64,000 nt of DNA from Mesorhizobium neociceri (GCF_013520985.1 NZ_JACDTY010000021.1:30742-94741); one strand, 5' to 3'. Positions 27,962 to 36,737 are shown, counted from the stretch's first letter. Notes: a model not told the origin generated them from the letters alone. Made by a program: numbers and translations.

Positions 27962-28777
27962 TCACTTCACCAGCTGCGGGAGATCCTTCAGGAACGCTGC
28001 GCGTGTCGCCGGGCCTTTCGGCGTGTCGATTGGCTTGGTGTCGACAACCAGCCGGGCGAAGACGATCCGGCGCCCGCCCCTTTCGGCCCAGCCGACGAAC
28101 CAGCCGAGCGAACGTTTGTCCTTGCTGTTGTCGAGCCTTGTGCTGCCGGTCTTGCCCTGCACCGTCCAGTCGCCGGCCTGGAAACTCGGCAGGATGGCTC
28201 TGGTCATCTCATGCGACTTGGCCGTAACTGGCATTTTGCCGGCGAGCAGCTGGCGCAGGAATTCTGTCTGCTCGACCGGTGATATCTGCAGTGAGGAATT
28301 TATCCAGGATTGCGTGAGTCCGTTGTCCTTGCCGGCGTCGCCCGAGACATCCATGTTGCCGTAGCCGAATTTCGAGATGTAGCCGGCAAAGCTTTTCGCG
28401 CCGAGCCGACGCACGAGCTCGCGCGAATACCACACGATCGAGTCGCGTTCCCAGATTACCGGGTCGACGGTCTTGTGGTCGCGCTTCACGGCCTTGAACT
28501 CTGGCTTATAGTCCCAGCTCGGTGTATGCGCGTCGGTCAGGATGCCGCTGTCGTAACCGATCAGCGCCAGCGGCACTTTGAAGGTCGACGCCGGGCTGAC
28601 GCGTTGGTCGCAGACACCGTTCTGATAGAGCGTCTCGCCGCTCGCCGCGTCCTGGATCACCGTGCATTCGACATCGCCGAGCGGCGCCGATTGCGCCCGC
28701 ATCGGAAAACCCAAATACCAGGCCAGCAGGAACAGGACCGCAGCAATAATGAAGGGATGGGTTTCGATCCGACGCAT
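27962..28777 (-). CDS. class D (OXA-type) beta-lactamase
   Basis: The 271-residue product has an N-terminal signal/anchor (residues about 9-28) and all class D motifs: STFK at 64-67 with Ser64 as nucleophile and Lys67 as the carboxylated lysine, SIV at 113-115, YGN at 139-141, Trp158 in QSWINSSLQISPVEQ, and KTG at 209-211. It should hydrolyse penicillins in the periplasm. No transposon or integron features are next to it, so it looks like a resident chromosomal gene. A BlaR-type sensor role is unlikely given the absence of a metalloprotease domain. Confidence 0.92.
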   Translation of the reverse strand: MRRIETHPFIIAAVLFLLAWYLGFPMRAQSAPLGDVECTVIQDAASGETLYQNGVCDQRVSPASTFKVPLALIGYDSGILTDAHTPSWDYKPEFKAVKRDHKTVDPVIWERDSIVWYSRELVRRLGAKSFAGYISKFGYGNMDVSGDAGKDNGLTQSWINSSLQISPVEQTEFLRQLLAGKMPVTAKSHEMTRAILPSFQAGDWTVQGKTGSTRLDNSKDKRSLGWFVGWAERGGRRIVFARLVVDTKPIDTPKGPATRAAFLKDLPQLVK

Positions 28778-28910
28778 GTGAGCTCTCCTGGGAATGACAG
28801 GAGGCGCTTAGCGAGTGGTCTTGGCTCGATTTTGACTCAAATGCGCAGTCTTTGTGCAGGCCGTTGTTAACCCTACCAGACCGTAAAGAAATGCGGCCCG
28901 GGCTCTGGCT

Positions 28911-29117
28911 TTAAAGGATCACCGGTCGTCGAACGGACCTCCGCGACTGCGGATCAATTCTGCAGGCCTCCGGGTGTTGCCCCGCATTCGCAGCAGCGTT
29001 TTCATTCGTGGCCTTCGGAACATTCCGTGGCTGCGGCGCAAACCCCAGAAACTCGGGCAGCAGCCCATCGCCTCGTCTGGCGGCGTGAACATGAAAAGCC
29101 AAAAACAACGTCATCAT
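28911..29117 (-). CDS. small ORF, 68 residues, with a strong ribosome-binding site
   Basis: A double ATG at 29117/29114 follows GGAGG with a 6-nt spacer. The product begins MMTLFLAFHVHAARRGD, has one short hydrophobic N-terminal stretch and a basic Pro/Gln-rich tail; no family is recognised. It lies in the 436-bp gap between the beta-lactamase and yidD genes. It could be a real small protein or chance; codon evidence is too short to decide. Confidence 0.35.
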   Translation of the reverse strand: MMTLFLAFHVHAARRGDGLLPEFLGFAPQPRNVPKATNENAAANAGQHPEACRIDPQSRRSVRRPVIL

Positions 29118-29213
29118 GGAATGCCTCCATCGTCTGAAGGCTCCAGTGTCGCTTCGACCTGCTCGCATCGCCACCCGTTTCCGGCCTAGTCGGCGGAAGA
29201 CCCACGCCTACCG

Positions 29214-29561
29214 TCAGGCCTCGCCGCCCTTCCTGCCGATCCGCCAATACTGCCATGGTGTGAACCAGACATAGCGCGGGGCAAGCACCTCGGGCACACG
29301 GTCGATGCCATGCGTGCCGAACGGCCCGCAGCGCAGCACGCGGAAAAGGCCCATCCAGCCGCCGGCCCACAGCCCATGGCGGGCGATCGCCTCATGCGCG
29401 TATTCGGAACAGGTCGGCAGATGCCGGCAGGAATTGCCGACAAAGCCGGACAGCGTCAGTTGGTAGAGCCGCACCAGCGACGTGCCGAAAAGGCGGCCAG
29501 GCGTCCTGCGCCAAGGACCGGGCCAGTTGCGCCCGCGCTGGGTCTGTCCGGCGGCATGCAC
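29214..29561 (-). CDS. yidD: membrane protein insertion efficiency factor YidD
   Basis: The conserved part is unmistakable: LVRLYQLTLSGFVGNSCRHL, PTCSEYAHEAIARHG, then GLFRVLRCGPFG and a C-terminal YVWFTPWQY. YidD helps the YidC insertase place inner-membrane proteins. I chose a GTG at 29561 (115 residues), which leaves a basic N-terminus (GRNWPGPWRRTPGRLFGTS). No good ribosome-binding site marks any start, and the frame is open up to 29675, so the N-terminus is uncertain. The usual partners rpmH and rnpA are not nearby. Confidence 0.85.
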   Translation of the reverse strand: MHAAGQTQRGRNWPGPWRRTPGRLFGTSLVRLYQLTLSGFVGNSCRHLPTCSEYAHEAIARHGLWAGGWMGLFRVLRCGPFGTHGIDRVPEVLAPRYVWFTPWQYWRIGRKGGEA

Positions 29562-29680
29562 ATGCCGATGTTGGTCGCCCACCACGGTCTCTTTCTGAAC
29601 GTGGCCCCGAAAACCGGGGTCAGGTTCAATTGCGTTTCCAGTTCGATAGATGTGAGCTTCGGCAGGCAAACGCAATCCCT

Positions 29681-29711
29681 CTCATTCACGTGTCTCATTC
29701 ACGTGTCTCAT
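29681..29711. repeat. short tandem repeat, 13-bp unit, about 2.4 copies
   Basis: The unit CTCATTCACGTGT occurs at 29681-29693 and 29694-29706 and continues with CTCATT. Each unit holds a CACGTG palindrome. It lies between yidD and the small ORF at 29720. Confidence 0.7.
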
Positions 29712-29719
29712 TGTCGGCT

Positions 29720-29881
29720 TCATGGTCGCGAGCGGCGAAACGGGTGACGCTCAGCCGGCGTCGCCCAGCGACTGACGCTCGCCGGCCGCTCCTCGCGGCA
29801 CGGGTCATGCCGCCTGTCGCTGCGCCATTGAAACGTCGCGATCCGCATCACATCGCCAAAGATTTCCAGAAACTGGATCAT
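29720..29881 (-). CDS. small ORF, 53 residues, divergent from the LysR gene
   Basis: An ATG at 29881 follows AAGGAG about 8 nt upstream. The 53-residue product begins MIQFLEIFGDVMRIATFQWR and ends in a basic Arg/Pro-rich tail. The N-terminal half looks like an amphipathic helix. It is divergent from the LysR gene at 29969 with 87 bp between, the layout of a LysR target gene. No family is recognised, and it may be a small rhizobial protein or chance. Confidence 0.45.
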   Translation of the reverse strand: MIQFLEIFGDVMRIATFQWRSDRRHDPCREERPASVSRWATPAERHPFRRSRP

Positions 29882-29955
29882 GTCCGTGTCTCCTTTGAGA
29901 GCGGATTAGACGCCCACTGGCCATCGCCTTCAAACGAGTATAATTTCCGTTTCGG

Positions 29956-29970
29956 ATAACTTTGGGTTAT
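29956..29970. promoter_or_regulatory. LysR-type operator overlapping the regulator start codon
   Basis: ATAAC-TTTGG-GTTAT is a perfect inverted repeat and contains the T-N11-A LysR box TAAC-N5-GTTA. Its right arm includes the first two bases of the LysR ATG, so binding would block initiation of the regulator gene itself. Confidence 0.5.
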
Positions 29971-30886
29971 GCGAATGAAGCGCGGGCGGCTGCCTCTGAC
30001 AGCGTTGCGAAGTTTCGAGGCAGCCGGCCGGCAACTGAGTTTTAGCCGGGCTGCCGAGGAGCTGTTCGTCTCGCAGGCCGCCATCAGCCGGCAGATCCGC
30101 GAGCTTGAGCAGTTCCTGCGCCAGCCCTTGTTCCACCGCCATCACCGCCGTGTCGAACTGACCGAGGCCGGCCAGCGCCTGCTCGATCAACTGGTCAGGA
30201 GCTTCGACGACATCGACAGGCTGCTCTCGGACTTGGTGGCGGCCCCGGCGCAGTCGGTGGTTCGCGTCAGCGTCGAGCCGTCGCTGGCCTCGGTATGGCT
30301 GTTACCGCGGCTCAATCGCTTCAGCCAGTTGCGGCCCGATATCGATGTTTCCCTCGAAGTCGACCCAAGGCCGATCGAGTTCCGCAGCGATCAGCCCGAA
30401 CTTGCCCTGCGCTTCAGCGCGCGCGCCACCTCATGGCCGCGCAGCGAGGCCGAATGGCTTGCCTCGACCGTCGATTCACCGGTCCTGTCTCCGGCCTTGC
30501 TGGCGTCAGGCCCTGCCCTCGACAAGCCGCTCGACCTTGCCCGCTACACGCTGTTGCACGAGGAAAACCGTCAGGGCTGGGCGCGCTGGTTCGAGGCCGC
30601 CGGCGTGGCCGCCGACGCCATTCCGGCGCGCGGCCCGATGCTGGCGGATGTGTCGCTGTCGAAGCAGGCAGCCCTGCTCGGCCACGGCGTGGCGCTGGGC
30701 GACCTATTGCAGATCGGCGAGGAGATTGCCTCCGGCGCGCTGATCAAGCCATTCGACATCGACGTCGCATCCGGCGCTTACTGGCTGGTCGCCCGGAGTT
30801 TGAAGGACCTGCCGGAACCGGCCAAGGCTTTTGCCGACTGGGTGAGAAGCGAATTTGCCGAGAGCAGACGGGCTCTGGACGGATAG
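29969..30886 (+). CDS. LysR-family transcriptional regulator, GcvA-like
   Basis: The 305-residue product has the LysR winged HTH (PLTALRSFEAAGRQLSFSRA, then AAEELFVSQAAISRQIRELE) and a C-terminal effector domain (VSVEPSLASVWLLPRLNRF). The N-terminal signature is that of the GcvA subgroup, which controls glycine cleavage or beta-lactamase (AmpR-like) genes. The gcvTHP operon and a class D beta-lactamase are both in the window, but neither is adjacent, so the target is unknown. No ribosome-binding site precedes the ATG, which suggests a leaderless or operator-masked start. Confidence 0.93.
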   Translation: MRMKRGRLPLTALRSFEAAGRQLSFSRAAEELFVSQAAISRQIRELEQFLRQPLFHRHHRRVELTEAGQRLLDQLVRSFDDIDRLLSDLVAAPAQSVVRVSVEPSLASVWLLPRLNRFSQLRPDIDVSLEVDPRPIEFRSDQPELALRFSARATSWPRSEAEWLASTVDSPVLSPALLASGPALDKPLDLARYTLLHEENRQGWARWFEAAGVAADAIPARGPMLADVSLSKQAALLGHGVALGDLLQIGEEIASGALIKPFDIDVASGAYWLVARSLKDLPEPAKAFADWVRSEFAESRRALDG

Positions 30887-30888
30887 GG

Positions 30889-31335
30889 TCAAGCCGCCTG
30901 TTCGGCGCGTTTCTTCTCGATCTGGCCGATCGCATCGACGACCGCATCGAAGGTCAGCATGGTCGAGGCATGGCGCGCCTTATAGTCGCGCACCGGCTCC
31001 AGATATTTCAAATCGGCAAAGCGGCCTTGCGGCGGCGCGCCGTTTTCCTTCAGCATCTTCAGCATGGCGTCGCGCACCGCGCGCAATTCGTCGGCGCTGG
31101 CGCCAATGACATGCCGAGCCATGATCGAGGACGAGGCCTGGCCGAGCGCGCAGGCTTTTACGTCATGGGCGAAATCGGTGACGACGCCGTCATCCATCTT
31201 GAGGTCGACGGTTACCGTCGAACCGCACAATTTGGAATGAGCCCTGGCGCTCGCATCTGGATGATCGAGCCGGCCGATGCGTGCGATGTTTCCGGCAAAA
31301 CCCAGAATTTTCGCATTGTAGACATCGTCAATCAT
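30889..31335 (-). CDS. IscU/SufU-like iron-sulphur cluster scaffold protein
   Basis: The 148-residue product (ATG 31335) begins MIDDVYNAKILGFAGNI and has the first two scaffold cysteines in place: Cys37 in HSKLCGS and Cys62 in VKACALGQASS. The third ligand position of SufU-type proteins, R-x-x-C, reads RHAS here, so Ser124 replaces Cys. This variant may serve as a carrier or a specialised scaffold. It ends 3 bp after the convergent LysR gene and is divergent from folE. The frame is open to 31476, but the internal ATG gives the family N-terminus. Confidence 0.85.
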   Translation of the reverse strand: MIDDVYNAKILGFAGNIARIGRLDHPDASARAHSKLCGSTVTVDLKMDDGVVTDFAHDVKACALGQASSSIMARHVIGASADELRAVRDAMLKMLKENGAPPQGRFADLKYLEPVRDYKARHASTMLTFDAVVDAIGQIEKKRAEQAA

Positions 31336-31387
31336 ATTTTTCCAATCCGTCGCCGCCAAGCGAACAGCGATTGCCGCTGTAGCGTCT

Positions 31388-31416
31388 TTCATTCGCCGGG
31401 CACGACCATATATAAT
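31388..31416 (+). promoter_or_regulatory. possible sigma-70 type promoter ahead of folE
   Basis: A perfect TATAAT at 31411-31416 lies 17 bp after a weak -35 (TTCATT at 31388-31393), about 160 bp before the folE ATG. The good -10 and spacing support it; the -35 matches only half of consensus. Confidence 0.35.
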
Positions 31417-31576
31417 GCTGGCAGTCGGGTATCGACAAGGCAACGCAAAGCCACCGTCCTTGCCCATTTCGTTCACGCCGCTTGCGGGCTGGAAACAGGG
31501 CGAGTTTTCAGCACCCGAAAGGTCGTGGTCCGTTCAACTCGTTCCTCCTGAGAGAGGAACTACGGGAGACGCCTTT

Positions 31577-32227
31577 ATGGATGCCGTCATCAAGAAAATC
31601 ATGCCCCCTTCCGACTATCTGGACAAGCCGGTCACCGACAGGCCGAGCGAAGCCGAGGTCGAGGCTGCCGTGCGCACGCTGTTGCGCTGGACCGGCGACA
31701 ATCCGAACCGCGAGGGCCTGATCGACACGCCCAAGCGCGTCACCAAGTCCTTCCTCGAAATGTTCAACGGCTACGACATGTGCCCGGCCGAAGAACTTGG
31801 CCGCACCTTCGAGGAGGTCGCCGGCTATGACGACCTCGTCATCGTCAGGGACATCCAGTTCCATTCGCATTGCGAGCACCACATGGTGCCGATCATCGGC
31901 AAGGCGCATGTCGGCTATCTGCCGGACGGCAAGGTCGTCGGCTTGTCCAAGATCGCCCGCGTCGTCGATATCTTTGCCCATCGCCTGCAGACGCAGGAGG
32001 CCATGACCGCGCAGATCGCCGGCGTCATCCAGGACGTGCTCAACCCGCGCGGCGTCGCCGTCATGATCGAGGCCGAGCATATGTGCATGGCCATGCGCGG
32101 CATCCGCAAGCAGGGCTCAACCACGCTGACCTCGACCTTCACCGGCGTGTTCAAGGACACGCCCGAGGAACAGGTCCGTTTCGTCACCATGGTGCGCGGC
32201 CTCGAGGCCCCTCGTCGACATCGCTAG
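31577..32227 (+). CDS. folE: GTP cyclohydrolase I
   Basis: The 216-residue product carries the zinc ligands of type IA enzymes: Cys99 and His102 in HSHCEHHMVP and Cys170 in EAEHMCMAMRG, with the conserved GYLPDGKVVGLSKIAR between them. It converts GTP to dihydroneopterin triphosphate, the first step of folate synthesis. The ATG at 31577 follows GGGAG. hisI begins 14 bp downstream, so the two are co-transcribed. Confidence 0.97.
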   Translation: MDAVIKKIMPPSDYLDKPVTDRPSEAEVEAAVRTLLRWTGDNPNREGLIDTPKRVTKSFLEMFNGYDMCPAEELGRTFEEVAGYDDLVIVRDIQFHSHCEHHMVPIIGKAHVGYLPDGKVVGLSKIARVVDIFAHRLQTQEAMTAQIAGVIQDVLNPRGVAVMIEAEHMCMAMRGIRKQGSTTLTSTFTGVFKDTPEEQVRFVTMVRGLEAPRRHR

Positions 32228-32241
32228 ATCAAGGACCGGCG

Positions 32242-32700
32242 ATGTCGGCACTACAGTTTCCCAAGGCTCCATCGGACAAGAAGGCTCTGGAAGAAGGCGC
32301 GGTGTTTTCACCGCGCTTCGATGCCAGCGGCCTCGTCACCGTCGTGGTCACCGACGCCGCTGACGGCATGCTGCTGATGGTCGCGCATATGAATACGCAG
32401 GCCCTGGCGCTGACGCTGGAGACCGGCATTGCACATTACTGGTCGCGCTCGCGCAACGCACTGTGGAAGAAGGGCGAAACATCAGGCAATCTTCAGACCG
32501 TCGTCGAGATGCTCACGGATTGTGATCAGGACGCCATATGGCTTCGCGTGAAAGTGTTGGGCCACGACGCAACCTGTCACACCGGCCGGCGTTCATGCTT
32601 TTATCGGACTGTGGGGCTGAACGACGGCAAAGCAACGCTTGCCGACGATGGTAGCACGCCGCTGTTCGATGCGGAAAAGACGTATCGGAAGCCAGCGTGA
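32242..32700 (+). CDS. hisI: phosphoribosyl-AMP cyclohydrolase
   Basis: The 152-residue product has the metal-binding TDCDQDAIWLRV and the cysteine motif ATCHTGRRSCFYR, plus VAHMNTQALALTLETG near the N-terminus. It opens the purine ring of phosphoribosyl-AMP in histidine synthesis. It lacks a fused HisE domain, as expected in alphaproteobacteria where hisE is separate. folE and hisI catalyse similar ring-opening chemistry and are often neighbours in rhizobia. Confidence 0.96.
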   Translation: MSALQFPKAPSDKKALEEGAVFSPRFDASGLVTVVVTDAADGMLLMVAHMNTQALALTLETGIAHYWSRSRNALWKKGETSGNLQTVVEMLTDCDQDAIWLRVKVLGHDATCHTGRRSCFYRTVGLNDGKATLADDGSTPLFDAEKTYRKPA

Positions 32701-32781
32701 ACCATTCAACAGTCGCAAACCACTCATATTCACTATTCTCAAACGTCCTTCCTGTAGAACGGACGCGGGACAAGGGAGATC

Positions 32782-33756
32782 ATGATGCTCGAATGGGCGT
32801 CATTGCGTAACAGACCAGACATGCGGGAGGCCAATGGCCCCTCATCGTCCGGCGGCATGCCTGACCCGCAACCTGCGGGCAAGACAGGCATTTCGCTCGC
32901 GCTGGGCGGCGGCTGCGCACGCGGCTGGGCACATATCGGCGTCCTGCGCGCGCTCGACGAGGCCGGCATCGAAGTCTCGATGATCGCCGGCACCTCGATC
33001 GGCGCGCTGGTCGGCGGCTGCTATCTCGCCGGCAAGCTGGACGAGCTCGAGGAGTTCGCCCGCAGCCTGACCAAGCGCCGCATCTTCGGCCTGCTCGATC
33101 TCAATCTGCGCGGCAGCGGCCTGTTCGGCGGCATGAAACTGGACGCTAGGCTGCGCGAGCACATGGCCGGCATCCGCTTCGAGGACCTGACGAAACCCTT
33201 CGTCGCCGTTGGCGCGGAAATCCGCACCGGCCATGAAATCTGGCTGTCGAGCGGCTCGCTCATCACCGCCATGCGCGCTTCCTATGCGCTGCCCGGTGTG
33301 TTCGAGCCGGTGAATTGCAACGGCCGCATCCTGGTCGACGGCGCGCTGGTCAACCCCGTTCCGGTCTCGGTCTGCCGCGCCTACGAGCAGCCGCTGGTTG
33401 TCGCGGTCAACCTTCACTACGATCTGTTCGGCCGCGCCGCCGTCATCAAGCACAGCGCCGGGGAACTGCTCATCGAGAAGGATGCGCCTCGGCCAGGCCA
33501 GGCCGCCCCTGACCACCAGGCGCACCAGAGCCGTCTCGGCGTCACCGGCGTCATGGTCGAGGCCTTCAACATCATCCAGGACCGCATTTCGCGCGCCAGG
33601 CTCGCCGGCGATCCGCCCGACATGTCGCTGCAGCCGAAGCTCAGCCATATCGGCCTGACCGAATTCCACCGCGCCGACGAGGCCATCAGCCTCGGCTACC
33701 AGGCGACGATGGCGCAAATCGGCGAGTTGAAGCGGCTGCAGACGGTTCTGGCTTAA
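32782..33756 (+). CDS. patatin-like phospholipase (RssA-type)
   Basis: The 324-residue product has the oxyanion loop ALGGGCARGWAHIGVL, the nucleophile elbow GTSIG and the catalytic DGALVNP, the Ser-Asp dyad of patatins. No signal peptide or membrane segment is visible, so it is probably cytosolic. The substrate is unknown. A GGGAG lies just ahead of the double ATG at 32782/32785. It follows hisI by 81 bp. Confidence 0.9.
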   Translation: MMLEWASLRNRPDMREANGPSSSGGMPDPQPAGKTGISLALGGGCARGWAHIGVLRALDEAGIEVSMIAGTSIGALVGGCYLAGKLDELEEFARSLTKRRIFGLLDLNLRGSGLFGGMKLDARLREHMAGIRFEDLTKPFVAVGAEIRTGHEIWLSSGSLITAMRASYALPGVFEPVNCNGRILVDGALVNPVPVSVCRAYEQPLVVAVNLHYDLFGRAAVIKHSAGELLIEKDAPRPGQAAPDHQAHQSRLGVTGVMVEAFNIIQDRISRARLAGDPPDMSLQPKLSHIGLTEFHRADEAISLGYQATMAQIGELKRLQTVLA

Positions 33757-33766
33757 TTCGGCGATC

Positions 33767-35551
33767 TCAGGCCTTTGCCGCATCGGTGATGCGAAACTGC
33801 ACCGTGCGATTGCCGTTCCAGTAATTACCCGACAGCGAACCGGCGACATGGATCGTCTTGCCGCGGTTCTTGAACAGGAATTCGCCGAGCGCGGTATCAA
33901 CGGCGCGAAAGGCGATGGCCTGGATGCGGCCGCCGCTTTCCGACTGCAGATCGGCGCGGATGTGGTTGGTGCCGACCGCCCGCGCGTCGGCCAACCGATG
34001 ACGCGGCAGCGCGAACACCGGTGCGACATGGCCGGCGCCGAAAGGGCCGGCCTTTTCCAGCGCATCGAGCAGAGCGAGCGTCGCGCCTTCGGCCGCAAGC
34101 GCGCCGTCTACGGCCAGGCTTTCCTCATCCTGCAGCCGGAACACTTCGGCCGCCGCGCGCTCCTCGAAGAAGGCCCTCAGTTCTCCAAGCTTTGCGCGCT
34201 CCACAGTGATGCCGGCCGCCATGCCATGGCCGCCGCCCTTGACGATCAGCCCGGCATCGGCGGCTTCGCGCACCAGCCGCCCGAGGTCGAAGCCCGACAC
34301 CGAACGGCCCGAGCCGGTGCCGATGCCATTGGCGTTGAAGGCGATGGCAAAGGCCGGCCGGCGCGCATGGTCCTTCAATCGCGAGGCGATTAGCCCGACA
34401 ATGCCCGGATGCCAGCTGGTGCTGGCGGTGACGATGACGGCCGGGCCGCTGCCGCCGGCAAGCTCGGCATCGGCCTCGGCGCGCGCCGCGGCCAGCATCT
34501 CCAGTTCCATCTGCTGGCGTTCCTGGTTAAGCCGGTCGAGCGTCTCGGCAATTGTGCCGGCCTCGACCGGATCGTCGGTGGCGAGCAGCCGGCTGCCGAG
34601 AGCTGCATCGCCGATGCGCCCACCGGCATTGATGCGCGGTCCGATCAAATAAGCGAGATGAAAGGTGCTGATCGGCTCGCCGATGCGCGACACCCGCGCC
34701 AAGGCTGCCAGCCCCTCATTCTTCTGCTGGCGCGCCATCTGCAGCCCCTTGACCACGAAGGCACGGTTGACGCCGATAAGCGGTACCACGTCGCAGACGG
34801 TGGCCAGCGCTGCCAGGTCGAGCAGCGACAACAGGTCCGGCTGCGCGGCGTCGGGTAAGCGGTTGCGTAAAATTCTCGCCGTCTGCACCAGGGCGAGAAA
34901 GACGACACCGGCCGCGCACAGATGGCCCTGTCCCGACAGATCATCCTCGCGGTTAGGATTGACGACCGCGATCGCCTCCGGCAGCGCGCCGCCGACCTGA
35001 TGGTGGTCGAGCACCACCACATCAGCGCCGGCGGCCTTGGCGGCGTCGATGGCGACGGCGCTGTTGGTGCCGCAATCGACAGTGACAATCAGGGTCGCAC
35101 CGCGCGAGACCAAATCGCGCATAGCCTCCGGATTGGGGCCATACCCCTCGAAGATACGGTCCGGAATGTAGATTTCGGACGGCACGGAGAAATGCGTCAG
35201 GAAGCGTTTGAGCAGCGCCGACGAGGCGGCTCCGTCGACATCGTAGTCGCCGAAGATCGCCACCTTCTCCTTGCGCATTACCGCTTCGGCAATACGGGTC
35301 GCTGCCTTGTCCATGTCGGTCAGCGAGGCCGGATCCGGCAACAGGTCGCGGATGGTCGGATCGAGGAAGCGCTCGGCCTGATCGGCGGTGACGCCGCGCC
35401 CGGCGAGCACACGCGCGACGATGTCGGGCACGCCATGGCCCTGCGCGATGGCAAGCGCCGTCATATCCTGCCGCTCGCTCAACCGGTGTTCCCAGGAAAC
35501 ACCGGTCGCCGACTGCCTGACATCGAGGAAGAGGCGTTTGTCGCCCGTCAT
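33767..35551 (-). CDS. recJ: single-stranded-DNA-specific exonuclease RecJ
   Basis: Started at the ATG at 35551 the product has 594 residues. It has the DHH-family motifs FGDYDVDGAASSALL, VTVDCGTN and VVLDHHQ, then the DHHA1 motif GGHGMAAGI and a C-terminal OB-like region. RecJ degrades single strands 5' to 3' in recombination and mismatch repair. A TTG at 35569 is open in frame but unlikely. It is the last gene of the minus-strand block alaC-hom-glpX-recJ. Confidence 0.95.
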   Translation of the reverse strand: MTGDKRLFLDVRQSATGVSWEHRLSERQDMTALAIAQGHGVPDIVARVLAGRGVTADQAERFLDPTIRDLLPDPASLTDMDKAATRIAEAVMRKEKVAIFGDYDVDGAASSALLKRFLTHFSVPSEIYIPDRIFEGYGPNPEAMRDLVSRGATLIVTVDCGTNSAVAIDAAKAAGADVVVLDHHQVGGALPEAIAVVNPNREDDLSGQGHLCAAGVVFLALVQTARILRNRLPDAAQPDLLSLLDLAALATVCDVVPLIGVNRAFVVKGLQMARQQKNEGLAALARVSRIGEPISTFHLAYLIGPRINAGGRIGDAALGSRLLATDDPVEAGTIAETLDRLNQERQQMELEMLAAARAEADAELAGGSGPAVIVTASTSWHPGIVGLIASRLKDHARRPAFAIAFNANGIGTGSGRSVSGFDLGRLVREAADAGLIVKGGGHGMAAGITVERAKLGELRAFFEERAAAEVFRLQDEESLAVDGALAAEGATLALLDALEKAGPFGAGHVAPVFALPRHRLADARAVGTNHIRADLQSESGGRIQAIAFRAVDTALGEFLFKNRGKTIHVAGSLSGNYWNGNRTVQFRITDAAKA

Positions 35552-35611
35552 AGGACGCGTCGTCTGCAAATTGTCATTTCCGGCAATATGCGACGGCTAA
35601 ACAGGAAAGTC

Positions 35612-36595
35612 TCAAAACTTTTCCAGATCCTGGTGACGCGCCTTGATCTCGCGCACAGTGCGCGACGACGAGCGCAGCACGATGGTGTGCGTGGTGATGT
35701 AGTTGCTGCCGAACTTGACGCCGGCCAGCATGTTGCCGTCGGTGACGCCGGTCGCTGCAAACAGCACATCGCCGCGCGCCATGTCCTCGGCGCGATAGAT
35801 CCGTTTCGGATCGGCAATGCCCATTTTGGCCGCGCGCGCCACCTTTTCCTGTGTGTCGAGGATCAGCCGGCCCTGCATCTGGCCACCGGTGCAGCGCAGT
35901 GCCGCCGCCGCCAGCACGCCTTCCGGCGCGCCGCCGGTGCCGAGATAGATGTCGATGCCGGTCTCTTCCGGATCGGTGGTGTGGATGACGCCGGCGACAT
36001 CGCCGTCGCCGATCAGCCGGATTGCAGCTCCGGTGGCGCGCACCGCCTCGATCAGCCTTTCGTGGCGCGGCCGATCGAGGATGCAGGCGGTGATTTCAGA
36101 AACGGCGACGCCCTTGGCCTTGGCCAGGCTGGCGATGTTTTCAGCCGGCGAGGCATCGATGTCGATGACGCCTTCATCGTAGCCCGGGCCGATGGCGATC
36201 TTGTCCATGTAGACGTCAGGCGCAAACAACAGGCTGCCCTTTTCGGCAATGGCGATGACGGCCAGCGCATTGGGCAAGTTCTTGGCGCAGATCGTCGTGC
36301 CTTCAAGCGGATCGAGCGCGATATCGACCGCCGGACCGATGCCGCTGCCGACTTCTTCGCCGATATAGAGCATCGGCGCCTCGTCGCGCTCGCCCTCGCC
36401 GATCACCACCGTGCCCTTGATGGCGAGGCGATTAAGCTCCTGCCGCATGGCGTCGACGGCGGCCTGGTCGGCGGCTTTTTCATCGCCGCGTCCGCGCAAT
36501 CTGGCGGCCGCGACAGCGGCGCGCTCGGTGACGCGCACAACTTCCATGGTGAGTATCCGGTCGAGACCGGCGACAATGTTCTGGGCCACATTCAT
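35612..36595 (-). CDS. glpX: class II fructose-1,6-bisphosphatase
   Basis: The 327-residue product (ATG 36595, GAGGA upstream) has the GlpX signatures VVIGEGERDEAPMLYIGEEVG (split as GEGERDEAPML and YIGEEVG), DPLEGTT and GTGGAPEGVLAAAALRC. It removes the 1-phosphate of fructose-1,6-bisphosphate in gluconeogenesis. It lies between hom and recJ on the same strand. Confidence 0.95.
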   Translation of the reverse strand: MNVAQNIVAGLDRILTMEVVRVTERAAVAAARLRGRGDEKAADQAAVDAMRQELNRLAIKGTVVIGEGERDEAPMLYIGEEVGSGIGPAVDIALDPLEGTTICAKNLPNALAVIAIAEKGSLLFAPDVYMDKIAIGPGYDEGVIDIDASPAENIASLAKAKGVAVSEITACILDRPRHERLIEAVRATGAAIRLIGDGDVAGVIHTTDPEETGIDIYLGTGGAPEGVLAAAALRCTGGQMQGRLILDTQEKVARAAKMGIADPKRIYRAEDMARGDVLFAATGVTDGNMLAGVKFGSNYITTHTIVLRSSSRTVREIKARHQDLEKF

Positions 36596-36737
36596 CGGGA
36601 GAAATCCTCGTTCACGACGCGCCTCCGCCAGGGGCGCGCTTCTTGTGTCAAAGCTCCATGACAAGGGCAAGACTTGCCGCGTCAATTTTTTGAAATCGCA
36701 GCAATATCAATCGATTGAACGAGAAAGATGACTTCTC

